Of a stretch of DNA of 64,000 bases, positions 9,191 to 17,543 are shown piece after piece; positions within the stretch are counted from its first letter, which is position 1, and each line of letters starts with the position of its first letter. This DNA comes from Deinobacterium chartae (GTDB taxonomy: Bacteria > Deinococcota > Deinococci > Deinococcales > Deinococcaceae): assembly GCF_014202645.1 (NCBI RefSeq), contig NZ_JACHHG010000001.1:1-64000 (forward strand), read 5' to 3'. Under the pieces are notes generated by a model. The model did not search any database and was not told where the DNA came from. It was given only the letters and a program-made list of their open reading frames with translations. The position numbers and the translations under genes were made by a program.

Positions 9191-10744
9191 CTACAGACGC
9201 GGAATCAGCCGGATGATGCGGCTCAGGCCCGCCTGAAGCTGCTCGAGGATGGTCAGCACGTCCAGATGCACGCTGCTCGACTGCTGCGAGTCCAGGTTCT
9301 GCGCCAGCCGCTCGAGGTGCAGCATCCGGTGGCGCACGATCTCGAGCGAGAACTCCCCCAGGGCGTCTTCCGGAGCGCGCCGCAGGCTCAAGGCGGTGCT
9401 GACCCGCCGCATGCGTTCTTGCAACTGGGCGGCCAGCGCCCCGAGCTCCTGACCGCCCTCGGCCGAGAAGCGCCGACCGTGCGCCAGCAGCTTCAGCGGC
9501 TGCCGCGACAGCCGCTTGGACAGGTCCGCCAGCGCTTCGAGCTCGCTCACGATGCCCAGCAGCGCCGCCAGACGCCCGCCCTCGAGGCGCCCGCCCAGCC
9601 GCCCCAGGTAGAGCACCACCGCCCCGGTCAGGTCATCCACGTTGTCCTCCTGCCGCTGGATGTCCTGCCGCAGGTCCTGGCCGCGCACCGAACGCACCGC
9701 CAGGTCAAAGATGCGCTCGACCTCTTCCGCGATGCGCACCGTCTCGCGGAAGGCCAGGCCGTAGGCCAGCTCGGGTTCCTCGAGGGCCTCGGCGCGCAGG
9801 TAGCGCGGGCCGTCCTCGCTGGGCGGGGTGGGGATGGCGCGGCGCAGCGCCCAGGTGGTCCAGCGGTCCAGCGGCAGGGACGCCAGCAGGACCAGCAGGT
9901 TAAACAGCGTGTGCAGGTTCGCCACGAAGTGCAGCGGCGCGTCGCTGATCGCCGCTACCGCGCCGGTCAGCGGCCCGATGAAGACCAGCGCCACCAGCGC
10001 TCCCAGCACCTTCAGCGCCAGGTGGCCAACGGCGGCGCGCCGCCCGTCCACGCTGCCCTGGGCACTCGCGCTCACCGCCGTGACGGTCGTGCCCACGTTC
10101 GCGCCGATCACCAGGGCCGCGCCCTGCTCGAGGCTCAGGAGCCCTCCGGCCACAAAGGCCAGCACCAGCGTGGCCACCGCGTTGCTGCTCTGCAACAGCA
10201 GCGACAGGGCCGCGCCGATCACCGCGGCGATCAGCGGCGTTCCGGCCAGGGCGGTCAGCAGCTCGCGTGCCAGCCGGTTGTTCTCCAGGGGCTCGAGGGC
10301 GGCCAGCAGCATCTCGAGACCCAGAAACAGCAGGCCGAAGCCCACGGCGGCCCGGCCGACCCGCCCGCCCAGCAGCCGGGGCGTGCTCAGCAGCAATCCC
10401 AGGGCCAGCAGCGGCGTTTTCAGGTCGGTGATGTGCAGCGCGAGCAGCTGAACGGTCAGCGTGCCGCCCACCCCGGCCCCCAGCGCGATGGCGAGCGCCT
10501 GACGCAGGCCCAAGATGCCCGCGTTGACGAACTGCACGGTGAGCAGCGTGACCAGCGTGCCCGACTGGGCCGCCGCCGTGACCAGCGTGCCGACGAGTGC
10601 GGCCCCCACCGGGGTGCGGGTCGCCTGGGCGAGCAGGCGCCGCATGCCCGGCCCCAACAACGACTGCAGGTTCTCGCCGGCCAGCCGTACCCCGAACAGA
10701 AACAGCGCCAGCCCGGCCAGCAGCGACAGCAACGGGCTATCCAC
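9191..10744 (-). CDS. Na/Pi cotransporter family protein with C-terminal PhoU-like domain
   Basis: 517 aa. The N-terminal 300 residues hold two inverted Na/Pi-cotransporter repeats, recognisable by VTAAAQSGTLVTLLTVQFVNAG and by SLLLQSSNAVATLVLAFV, each with the QS-S/T motif of the NptA/SLC34 family. After the last helix (near residue 290) a helical cytoplasmic part of about 220 residues (RETVRIAEEVERIFDLAVRS, LADLSKRLSRQPLKLL) resembles PhoU. It should import phosphate with sodium; the PhoU-like tail probably senses or gates. GTG 10744 is taken as start because the first helix (LLSLLAGLALFLFGVRLAG) begins there. It stands alone on the minus strand with its own terminator. Confidence 0.9.
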   Translation of the reverse strand: MDSPLLSLLAGLALFLFGVRLAGENLQSLLGPGMRRLLAQATRTPVGAALVGTLVTAAAQSGTLVTLLTVQFVNAGILGLRQALAIALGAGVGGTLTVQLLALHITDLKTPLLALGLLLSTPRLLGGRVGRAAVGFGLLFLGLEMLLAALEPLENNRLARELLTALAGTPLIAAVIGAALSLLLQSSNAVATLVLAFVAGGLLSLEQGAALVIGANVGTTVTAVSASAQGSVDGRRAAVGHLALKVLGALVALVFIGPLTGAVAAISDAPLHFVANLHTLFNLLVLLASLPLDRWTTWALRRAIPTPPSEDGPRYLRAEALEEPELAYGLAFRETVRIAEEVERIFDLAVRSVRGQDLRQDIQRQEDNVDDLTGAVVLYLGRLGGRLEGGRLAALLGIVSELEALADLSKRLSRQPLKLLAHGRRFSAEGGQELGALAAQLQERMRRVSTALSLRRAPEDALGEFSLEIVRHRMLHLERLAQNLDSQQSSSVHLDVLTILEQLQAGLSRIIRLIPRL

Positions 10745-10935
10745 GGCCCGCTGCCTTCACGGGCCCCAAAGGCTCTGCCACAGAGGAAAAGGAGAAAGAA
10801 AGCACGGAACTCCTTGCGGTCGGGAAACGGCGGTAACGAAGCGCAACGTCTCAGGGACGCTCCAGCGGATGGATAGCAGCCATCCTACACGCTGTACGCC
10901 TCTGGGTGCGCGTTTCCGGAGGCGCGCCCGGAGGC

Positions 10936-11271
10936 TCAGTTCAAGAGAGCGCAGGCCGCGCGGCGGGCCAGCCGCTCCGCGCGCGACGCCGACACCTCGC
11001 GCATGACCTGCACCACCCGCTGCAGGCTGCTCACCGCCGCCTCGAGGGGCTCTTGCTCCGGACCGAACTCGTCCGGTGCCGCGTGCAGAGCCGCGCGCAG
11101 CACCGCGCTCAGGTTCAGCAGGCGCACCGTACTGCCCACGGGGGGCGGAGCCACACGGTCCTCGCAAACCCACACCGTCCAGTCCTCGAGGGTGCCCTGC
11201 AGGTGCTGGGCCTCCCGCAGCAGCGCGCAAAACCGCTGCCGCAGGTCCGGGCCTGGAGAAGTCGCGGTCAT
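10936..11271 (-). CDS. small protein of unknown function
   Basis: 111 aa, helical and Ala/Arg/Leu-rich, with no membrane segment and no recognised motif; the C-terminal half (EPLEAAVSSLQRVVQVMREVSASRAERLARR) looks amphipathic. The ATG at 11271 has only a modest GGGG-type ribosome site. The reading is preferred over long frames on the other strand because its codon use matches the neighbouring genes. It sits between the phosphate transporter and the MFS efflux gene and is transcribed in the same direction. The function is unknown, and it could be a chance frame. Confidence 0.45.
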   Translation of the reverse strand: MTATSPGPDLRQRFCALLREAQHLQGTLEDWTVWVCEDRVAPPPVGSTVRLLNLSAVLRAALHAAPDEFGPEQEPLEAAVSSLQRVVQVMREVSASRAERLARRAACALLN

Positions 11272-11344
11272 CGGCCCCAGTGTACCCTCCTTCCCGCGGG
11301 GAGCGGGGATGCGGGTACTGCGAACGTCAGATGTGGTGGGCGCG

Positions 11345-11384
11345 AAAAACGTCAGGCGGAGGCCGCCTGGAGTGCCTCCGCCTG
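11345..11384 (-). terminator. rho-independent terminator of the MFS operon
   Basis: 11-bp stem (CAGGCGGAGGC 11353-11363 with 11374-11384), loop of 10 bases, then TTTTT on the minus strand (11349-11345). Confidence 0.85.
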
Positions 11385-11397
11385 CAGGAGAAGAGGG

Positions 11398-12627
11398 TCA
11401 GGAGACCGTTGCGCCGTGGGTCCCGATCTGAGGCCGGGCGAGCAGCATCCACACCAGCAGCAGGGCCAGCACCGCGCCGCTGAGCAGGTAAGGAGCGCCG
11501 TGGCCGACCGTCTGGTACAGCCCGGTGCTGATCAGCGGTCCGCTCATACGCCCCAGCGCGAGCGCGCTGCTGTTGAGCCCCGCTACGGCGCCCTGCTGTT
11601 CGCTGCCGGCACTCAGCGACAGGGCCGCGCTCAGGCTGGGGCCCAAGATCGCGCTGCCGATGCCGATCACGGCGAGCGAGGCGGTGATGGTCCAGTAGCT
11701 GCGGCTCAGCGGAATCAGGAACATCCCCAGCGCCATCACGATCAGTCCGATCACGATCAGGGCAATCGGGCTGACCCGTTTGCTGAGCGGGCGAATTGCG
11801 CCGCCCTGCACCGCCGCCGCCAGGAAGCCGAAGATGGCCAGCATGCCGCCGACCGTGGCCGCCGTGCGGGTGGGATCGAGGCGCAGCGTGTCTTGCACGT
11901 AGAACGCGATGGTTTGCTCCATGCCCACGCTGGCCAGGGTGTACAGTGCGCTGACCGCCAGAAACAGGGCGATGCCGTTTTGACGCAGCAGGGCGCGGCG
12001 CTGACCGCGCGGTGCGGGAGCGGCGTCTGCACCGCGCGTTTCGTGGAGGGTGAGCTGGGCCAGCAGCGCGATGGCCAGCCCGAGCGCGGCGCTGAAGAAG
12101 ATCGGGACGGTCAGGCCGAAACCCGAGAGCATGCCGCCGATGGCCGGGCCGAACACCACGCCCAGCCCGAAGGCCGCGCCGATCAGGCCCATGGCGGCCG
12201 CGCGGTCTTGCTTGCTGCTGAGGTCGGCCATCATGGCCTGCGCGGTGGGCAGGGTCGCGCTCGAGAGCATGCCACCGATCAGGCGCGAGACGACCAGCAG
12301 AACGAACAGCAGCGTTCCGGTCAGCACGCCCTGCTGACCCAGCAGGGCCAGGACGCCGAACAGGCCAAAGCTGATCGCAAATCCGACCAGGCCCAGCACC
12401 AAGACCGGCTTGCGGCCCACGCGTTCGCTGCGGGTTCCCCAGATCGGCGAGAAGATGAACTGCGCCAGGCTGTAGGTGGTGGAGAACCAGCCGATCTGCG
12501 ATTCGCTCAGACCAAGTTGTCTGCCCAGCGGGGCGATCACCGGGAACAGCACGCTCAGGCCCAGCATGGCGACAAAGATGGTCAAAAACAAGATGATCTT
12601 GGGGTTGCCGCGCTTGGGGGCATTCAT
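11398..12627 (-). CDS. MFS drug-efflux transporter, 12-TM type
   Basis: 409 aa with about 12 predicted membrane helices. The MFS loop 2-3 motif A is visible as [17 protein letters not shown], the proton-coupling signature of drug/H+ antiporters; helix 5 region [23 protein letters not shown] is motif C of efflux-type MFS proteins, so export is likely. The substrate is unknown. ATG 12627 is preceded by GAGG. It lies 57 bp downstream of the small membrane protein and shares the PadR-controlled promoter region at 13176-13205, so drug-inducible expression through PadR is inferred. Confidence 0.9.
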   Translation of the reverse strand: MNAPKRGNPKIILFLTIFVAMLGLSVLFPVIAPLGRQLGLSESQIGWFSTTYSLAQFIFSPIWGTRSERVGRKPVLVLGLVGFAISFGLFGVLALLGQQGVLTGTLLFVLLVVSRLIGGMLSSATLPTAQAMMADLSSKQDRAAAMGLIGAAFGLGVVFGPAIGGMLSGFGLTVPIFFSAALGLAIALLAQLTLHETRGADAAPAPRGQRRALLRQNGIALFLAVSALYTLASVGMEQTIAFYVQDTLRLDPTRTAATVGGMLAIFGFLAAAVQGGAIRPLSKRVSPIALIVIGLIVMALGMFLIPLSRSYWTITASLAVIGIGSAILGPSLSAALSLSAGSEQQGAVAGLNSSALALGRMSGPLISTGLYQTVGHGAPYLLSGAVLALLLVWMLLARPQIGTHGATVS

Positions 12628-12684
12628 ACAGAACCTCGAGGGGACCCGTAAGGGTCCCCGGCCAGGGCACTTGAGTCAGGGGGC

Positions 12685-13065
12685 TCAGGCGGCGGAAGAC
12701 TTGGCGCGGGCGCGGGCCTGACCGCCGATGCGCTCGGCCAGCGTGATGGCTGCCAGGCCCAGCAGCAGGTGCAGCACCTCGATGACCCAGTGGGCGGCGC
12801 CGGGCAACAGACGCGTCTGCATGCTGCCCAGGCCGGGAACGGCGAGGCTCAGCAGCAGGGCCAAGGTCAGCAGGGTGGGAGAGAGGCGCTGGGTAAAGCC
12901 GAAGACGGCCATCAGCAGCAGCGAGATCGAGAGCACGTAACCCAGGCCCTGGTGGGCACCGAGCAGGTTATAGCCGGTGCCGCTCCACAGGGCGAAGCCG
13001 ATCAAGAGCGCGGCCAGCCCGGTGAGGCGAACGATCCAGCGCAAGATGGCGATGGCCGCGCTCAT
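12685..13065 (-). CDS. four-helix membrane protein of unknown function, in the PadR-controlled operon
   Basis: 126 aa with four predicted helices (WIVRLTGLAALLIGFALW, GLGYVLSISLLLMAVFGF, LLTLALLLSLAVPGLG, WVIEVLHLLLGLAAITL) and a basic, Ala-rich C-terminus. I do not recognise a family name. The start chosen is ATG 13065-13063, where the first helix begins. The A of this start is shared with the stop of a 16-codon upstream frame that has a good ribosome site (13112-13062). It is the first substantial gene of the operon with the MFS pump, divergent from padR. Confidence 0.7.
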   Translation of the reverse strand: MSAAIAILRWIVRLTGLAALLIGFALWSGTGYNLLGAHQGLGYVLSISLLLMAVFGFTQRLSPTLLTLALLLSLAVPGLGSMQTRLLPGAAHWVIEVLHLLLGLAAITLAERIGGQARARAKSSAA

Positions 13066-13112
13066 GCGCGGGCCTCGGGGAAGAGGTGGGTATCGGGTGC
13101 GGTACGGTGCAT
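13062..13112 (-). CDS. possible 16-residue leader peptide (small upstream ORF)
   Basis: ATG 13112-13110 follows an AGGAG site six bases upstream, and the frame encodes MHRTAPDTHLFPEARA before a TGA that overlaps the ATG of the membrane-protein gene (ATGA). The frame differs from the membrane protein's. The good ribosome site here and the weaker one at the main start suggest translational coupling. No homology can be claimed for a peptide this short. Confidence 0.35.
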   Translation of the reverse strand: MHRTAPDTHLFPEARA

Positions 13113-13175
13113 GTGGGGCTCCTGACAGGGAAGAAAGGGTCCGGTCCAGCGGTTCTTGTTCGATGGTAGGTCCGC

Positions 13176-13205
13176 TTGTATCAATAGTCAAGCCTGGACT
13201 ATTCT
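13176..13205. promoter_or_regulatory. divergent promoters and PadR operator
   Basis: A perfect inverted repeat, AATAGTC (13183-13189) and GACTATT (13197-13203) with a 7-base spacer, lies between padR and the efflux operon. For padR, a -35 TTGTAT (13176-13181) and a -10 TATTCT (13200-13205) end six bases before the GTG start, implying a leaderless mRNA. For the efflux operon, the minus strand has TTGACT (13191-13186) and TACCAT 17 bases on. The repeat overlaps both promoters, as expected for a PadR repressor controlling itself and its target. Confidence 0.72.
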
Positions 13206-13211
13206 GAACCT

Positions 13212-13748
13212 GTGAACCCGGATGCCAACACCCTGCTGCTGCTGGGCCTCCTGAAAGGACAGAGCCAGCACGGGTACCAGCTCAACGAATTCATCGAGCG
13301 GAACCTGACGCGCTTTACCACCCTCAAAAAGGCCACCGCCTACGCGGCGCTGGACCGGCTGGAGAAAAGCGGACTCATCGAGGCGCGCAGCGAGCAGGCC
13401 GGGAACCGCCCCACCCGCCGGGTCTATACGCTCACCCCCCGGGGCGAGGCCCGCTTTCTCGAGCTGCTGCGCGCCCACCTGGCCCGCCCCGAGCCGCTGG
13501 CTTTCTACGGTGACCTCGGCCTGATGTTCCTCAGCCAGCTGCCTCCGGGCGAGGTGCTCGAGCTGCTCGCCGCGCGCGCCCGGCACCTCGAGGCGCACAT
13601 CACGGCCCTGCAGGCCGTACCGGTTCACGAGGGAGCGTTGGGCCGGGGGCTGTACGGGGTGGATCTGGCCGTTTCGCGGCAACTGGCTCTGCTGCGGGCC
13701 GAACGCGACTGGCTGCGAGGAGTCCTCGAGGCGTTGCCGCAGCGCTGA
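13212..13748 (+). CDS. PadR-family transcriptional regulator
   Basis: 178 aa. The N-terminal winged helix shows LLLLGLLKGQSQHGYQLNEFI and TAYAALDRLEKSGLIEARSE, the PadR signature, followed by the wing RRVYTLTPRGEARFLELL. The C-terminal 80 residues form the helical dimerisation and ligand domain (PadR_C-like). Such proteins repress divergent efflux genes and release DNA on binding a drug-like molecule. GTG 13212 is directly preceded by a -10 box, so the mRNA is probably leaderless. The neighbouring inverted repeat supports local autoregulation and control of the MFS operon. Confidence 0.92.
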   Translation: MNPDANTLLLLGLLKGQSQHGYQLNEFIERNLTRFTTLKKATAYAALDRLEKSGLIEARSEQAGNRPTRRVYTLTPRGEARFLELLRAHLARPEPLAFYGDLGLMFLSQLPPGEVLELLAARARHLEAHITALQAVPVHEGALGRGLYGVDLAVSRQLALLRAERDWLRGVLEALPQR

Positions 13749-13800
13749 GGCGCGTTCCCGGCCCGAATTGGCCGCACGCGCCTGCCTTAAGCGGCCAGGA

Positions 13801-16011
13801 TCACTTGCGGGCGGGTCGGGGTAACGAGAACGAGAAGGTCGCTCCCTGGTCGGTTGCGCCCTCGGCCCAGACCTGGCCGCCGTGGCGGGTCACGATGCGG
13901 CGCACGTTCGCCAGCCCCACTCCGGTTCCCTCGAACTCCTCGTCGTGGTGCAGGCGCTGGAACACCCCAAACAGCCGGTCGCGGCTCTTGGGATCAAAGC
14001 CCACCCCGTTGTCGCGCACGTGCACGATGTGCGCCTCGGCGACCTCCTCGCTCCATACCTGGATGCGGGCCTCGTCGCGCTTGCGCGTGTACTTGAGGGC
14101 GTTCGAGAGCAGGTTGATGAGCACCTGATGCAGCAGACCCGGGTCCGCCTGCACGGTCGGCAGCGGTGCCACCTGCCACGTCACCCGGCGCCCCTCGAGC
14201 TCGGTGGCCAGCTCGTGCTGAACGGCGTCCACCAGCACGTTCAGGTCCACCGCGCTGATCTGCAGCGCGCGCTGCCCGAGCCGCGAGAAGTCCAGCATGC
14301 CGTGAATCATCGCTTCCATCCGCACCGCCGAGGCCTCGATGACCGACAGGTACCGCTGGACCTGGGCATCCCCGCTGCCCTCGAGGCGGCGTTGCAGGAG
14401 CGTGGCGAACGACGCGATGTGGCGCACCGGGGCGCGCAGGTCGTGCGCGATCGAGGAGGCGAAGGCCTCGAGCTCGGCGTTGGCCTCGCGCAACTGCTGC
14501 TGGTTGGCGGTCAGCGCGGCCACGGCGCGCGAGCGGTCCAGTGCGACCGCCAGGCTGCTGACTGCGATTTCAATCACGGCGCGGTCCGCCGGGGACCACA
14601 CCATGCGGTCGCGCAGCACCACGCTCAGGATGCCGCGCGGACCGCTCTGGCCCTGCACGGGCAAGACCGCTACCGCGCCGACTCCCACCGCCGCATCCCA
14701 GGGCACGTTGTCCGGCTCCCGGTCGTACATTTCCTGATAGTGGGGCCTGCCGCTTTGCCACGCTTCCCAGAGCGACCGGGTCTGGTGCAGCGGCAGGCCC
14801 TGATCGATCTGGGCCTGCAACTGGGGGTTGGCCAGGTCGCCCACCTGCGAGCGCAACCGCCAGAAGTTGCCCTCCGGCTCGTAGTACAGCGTGCACCCCG
14901 AGGGCAGCAATTCGAGCAGGCGCTCTTGCGCGTAGCGCACCAGGACGTACGGATCGGTCTCGAACGCGAGGTCGCGCGCCAGGTCCGCGAAACCTTCGAG
15001 CGCGGCGTTGCGGCTTTGCAGTTCACGCTGGGACTGCTGCAGCCTGCGCGCGGAGTCGGCGCGCTCCAGCGCCAGCGCCAGGTGCTCGCGCAGCGACTGC
15101 AGGAAGATCCGGTAAGGCTCGTCGAAGCGTTTGAGCGGGTTGAGGCCCACTGCCAGCACCCCGGCCCGCCCCAGTTGCAGCGGAAGCAGCATGATCTGGG
15201 TCACGGGCTCGGGACGGTGCTCGGTCTCAAGACCCCCGAAATGCTCGAGCAGGTGGTCGGCCGAGTCGTGCAGGTACGGGGTGAGCAGGTCATCGAGGCG
15301 TGCGGCGGTGACGGCATCGAGCCCCACTTCGCCCTCGAGGTACAGCTCATCGTGAGCGGAGCCACGCAGGTACAGCCGCACAAAGGGCAGGTCCTGCGGG
15401 TTGTCGGTCAGTGCGGTCAGGTACGGCTCGATAAAGCCTCCGGGAACGTCGAGCGACGCCAGGGCTGCGCTGACACCCGCCAGGGTTCGGGTGCGGCGGT
15501 AGTTCAGCACCCGGTCGGTGACGTCGGTGCAGGCCACAAACAGGCCCTCGACCTGCCGGTGCTCCCCGAAGATGGGCGTGTAGCTGAAATCGAAGTAGCA
15601 CTCCTCGAGGTAGCCGTAGCGGTACAGCGGAACGAGCGCGTTTTCGGAGGCGTACGGCTCGCCGCGGTCGAGCAGGGCGTCGAAGACCGGTTTGAGCAGC
15701 GGGTAGGCGTCGTTCCCGAAGACCTCGGGGAGCGGGGTGCCCAGGGCCCAGGGGTGCTTGTCCTCGCCCACGATCGCGCGGTAAGCGTCGTTATAAAACG
15801 AGATCATGTCGCGGGTCCAGCCGATGAACATGGGCTGCCTCGAGGTCAGGGCGACGTTGAGGTACGACCGCAGCTGCTGGGGCCAGGTATCCGGAGGCCC
15901 CAGGGGAGATGCGGACCAGTCGTAGGCCCGCATCAGTCGGCTCATTTCACCGTCTCCCGGAAAAATGTTGTAGAGAAAGTCGGTGGACTGGGACCCGGCA
16001 GAACGACTCAT
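13801..16011 (-). CDS. soluble PAS/GAF sensor histidine kinase
   Basis: 736 aa. Order of domains: a PAS-like N-terminus (AYDWSASPLGPPDTWPQQLR, FIGWTRDMISFYNDAYRAIVG, near residues 25-80, and a PAC-like YFDFSYTPIFGEHRQVEG), a first GAF-like region, a coiled coil near residue 320, a second GAF domain, then HisKA with the H-box SSIAHDLRAPVRHIASF and HATPase_c with LINLLSNALKYT (N-box), VRDNGVGFDPKS (G1) and GTGVGLANVRRIV (G2). No membrane helix is present, so it senses a cytoplasmic signal. No response regulator is adjacent. ATG 16011 is chosen as start; an internal ATG at MSRLMRAYDW with a GGGAGA site is an alternative. The signal is unknown. Confidence 0.9.
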   Translation of the reverse strand: MSRSAGSQSTDFLYNIFPGDGEMSRLMRAYDWSASPLGPPDTWPQQLRSYLNVALTSRQPMFIGWTRDMISFYNDAYRAIVGEDKHPWALGTPLPEVFGNDAYPLLKPVFDALLDRGEPYASENALVPLYRYGYLEECYFDFSYTPIFGEHRQVEGLFVACTDVTDRVLNYRRTRTLAGVSAALASLDVPGGFIEPYLTALTDNPQDLPFVRLYLRGSAHDELYLEGEVGLDAVTAARLDDLLTPYLHDSADHLLEHFGGLETEHRPEPVTQIMLLPLQLGRAGVLAVGLNPLKRFDEPYRIFLQSLREHLALALERADSARRLQQSQRELQSRNAALEGFADLARDLAFETDPYVLVRYAQERLLELLPSGCTLYYEPEGNFWRLRSQVGDLANPQLQAQIDQGLPLHQTRSLWEAWQSGRPHYQEMYDREPDNVPWDAAVGVGAVAVLPVQGQSGPRGILSVVLRDRMVWSPADRAVIEIAVSSLAVALDRSRAVAALTANQQQLREANAELEAFASSIAHDLRAPVRHIASFATLLQRRLEGSGDAQVQRYLSVIEASAVRMEAMIHGMLDFSRLGQRALQISAVDLNVLVDAVQHELATELEGRRVTWQVAPLPTVQADPGLLHQVLINLLSNALKYTRKRDEARIQVWSEEVAEAHIVHVRDNGVGFDPKSRDRLFGVFQRLHHDEEFEGTGVGLANVRRIVTRHGGQVWAEGATDQGATFSFSLPRPARK

Positions 16012-16117
16012 TCTCTTCAGTATGACGGGCTTCTGGTGATTTGGTCCACCCCTCGCTTGGGCAAACTTTAACAAACCTTGAGGATGCTCCGGTGCGCTGC
16101 GGTGCGGGCACCGGTCG

Positions 16118-17500
16118 TCAGGCCACAGCCAGAATCAGCCACGCCAGCGCAAAACCCACCAGGCCGATCAGGGTTTCCATGACCGTCCAGGTCTTGAAGG
16201 TGGTGGGTACGTCCATGTTCATCAGGCGCCCCAGCAGCCAGAAGCCCGAGTCGTTCACGTGCGAGAGCACCACCGACCCGGCTGCGGTGGCCACCACCAT
16301 CGCCGCGAGTTCTACGCTGTTAAAGCCCGCTGCGGCCACGGCGGGCTGCACCAGCGCGGCAGCGGTCAGCAGGGCCACCGTAGCCGAACCCTGCGCAACC
16401 CGCAGCACGGCTGCCACCAGGAACGCGGCGGCGATCAGCGGAATGCCCAGGTTCTGCAGGCTGCCGGCCACCGCGTCTCCGATGCCCGAGGCGCGCAGCA
16501 CGCCGCCGAACATGCCGCCCGCCCCGGTGATCAGCACCACCGAGGCGATGGGCCCCAGCGAGGATTCCAGCAGGCGTTCGATCGCCTGGCGGCTGCGGCC
16601 ACGGCGGGTGCCCAGCACCACGGCGGCCACCAGCACCGAAATCAGCAGCGCGACCGGCGTGTTGCCGACCAGGCGCAGCGTCTGCACCCAGGCGGCGTCC
16701 GCGCTGACCAGGTTGTAGGTGACCAGCGTGTTCAGCCCGGTGTTGCCGAAGATCAGCAGCAACGGCAGCAACAAGATGGCGATGACCGTGCCCGCCCCTG
16801 GGGGATTCGGCGGGGCTTCCACGCTCAGCGGACCTCCGCTGAGCAGTTCGGGCACCGGCAGCGGAAAGCGCCGCCCGGCCCACAGGACGAACAGGTAACA
16901 GCTCAGGTACCACGTGGGGAGTGCCACCAGCAGGCCGACCAGGATCAGCGTGCCGATGTCGGCCCCCAGTAGGTTGCCCGCCGCCACCGCGCCCGGGTGA
17001 GGGGGCACGAACACGTGCATCACCGAAAAAGCTCCGGCCGCCGGCAGCCCGTACTTTAAAACCGGCTCGTTCAGGCGGCGGGCAACCGCGAAAACCACCG
17101 GCAGCATCACGATCAGACCCGCGTCGAAGAAAATCGGGAAGCCGAACAGCAGCGAGGCGATTCCCAGCGCGAGCGGAGCCCGCCGCTCGCCGAAACGCGC
17201 CACCAGGGTTTCGGCCAGGACGCGGGCGCCGCCGCTGGTTTCCACCAGACGTCCGAGCATGGCGCCCAGGCCCACCAGCAGCGCGACCGACGCCAGCGTG
17301 CTGCCAAACCCCTCGGTGAGTACCCCGATGACGCCGCCTGTGGGCAGTCCGGTTGCGAGTGCGGTCAGCAGGCTGATCAGGACCAGGGCGACAAAAGCGT
17401 GCAGGCGCAAGACGATGATCAGAAACAGCAAGGCGGCGACGGCCGCCGCTGCGATACCCAACAGAACGGGGGCGGTCAGGGTCTGGGTAAAATTCTCCAT
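16118..17500 (-). CDS. gntP: gluconate:H+ symporter, GntP family
   Basis: 460 aa, about 12-14 predicted helices and the length of GntP-family permeases. Recognisable family blocks are LLTALATGLPTGGVIGVLTEGFGSTLASVA near the N-terminus, FGFPIFFDAGLIVMLPVVF and HVFVPPHPGAVAAGNLLGADIG in the first half, and NDSGFWLLGRLMNMD near the C-terminus. It should import gluconate or a related sugar acid. ATG 17500 is preceded by GGAGG. The gene lies 43 bp downstream of a gluconokinase gene on the same strand, so uptake and phosphorylation are one transcription unit. Confidence 0.94.
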   Translation of the reverse strand: MENFTQTLTAPVLLGIAAAAVAALLFLIIVLRLHAFVALVLISLLTALATGLPTGGVIGVLTEGFGSTLASVALLVGLGAMLGRLVETSGGARVLAETLVARFGERRAPLALGIASLLFGFPIFFDAGLIVMLPVVFAVARRLNEPVLKYGLPAAGAFSVMHVFVPPHPGAVAAGNLLGADIGTLILVGLLVALPTWYLSCYLFVLWAGRRFPLPVPELLSGGPLSVEAPPNPPGAGTVIAILLLPLLLIFGNTGLNTLVTYNLVSADAAWVQTLRLVGNTPVALLISVLVAAVVLGTRRGRSRQAIERLLESSLGPIASVVLITGAGGMFGGVLRASGIGDAVAGSLQNLGIPLIAAAFLVAAVLRVAQGSATVALLTAAALVQPAVAAAGFNSVELAAMVVATAAGSVVLSHVNDSGFWLLGRLMNMDVPTTFKTWTVMETLIGLVGFALAWLILAVA

Positions 17501-17543
17501 ATCGCGCTCCTCCGGGAAAAGGGGAGTGGGTGGCCTCGAGGGT

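Noticed and set aside
10906-12651. 581-codon plus-strand frame opposite the MFS gene and the small protein
   Set aside because: It overlaps a clear membrane transporter and has biased, low-complexity content.
13882-16071. 729-codon frame antisense to the histidine kinase
   Set aside because: The kinase has all catalytic motifs; the opposite frame has none and is compositionally a GC artefact.
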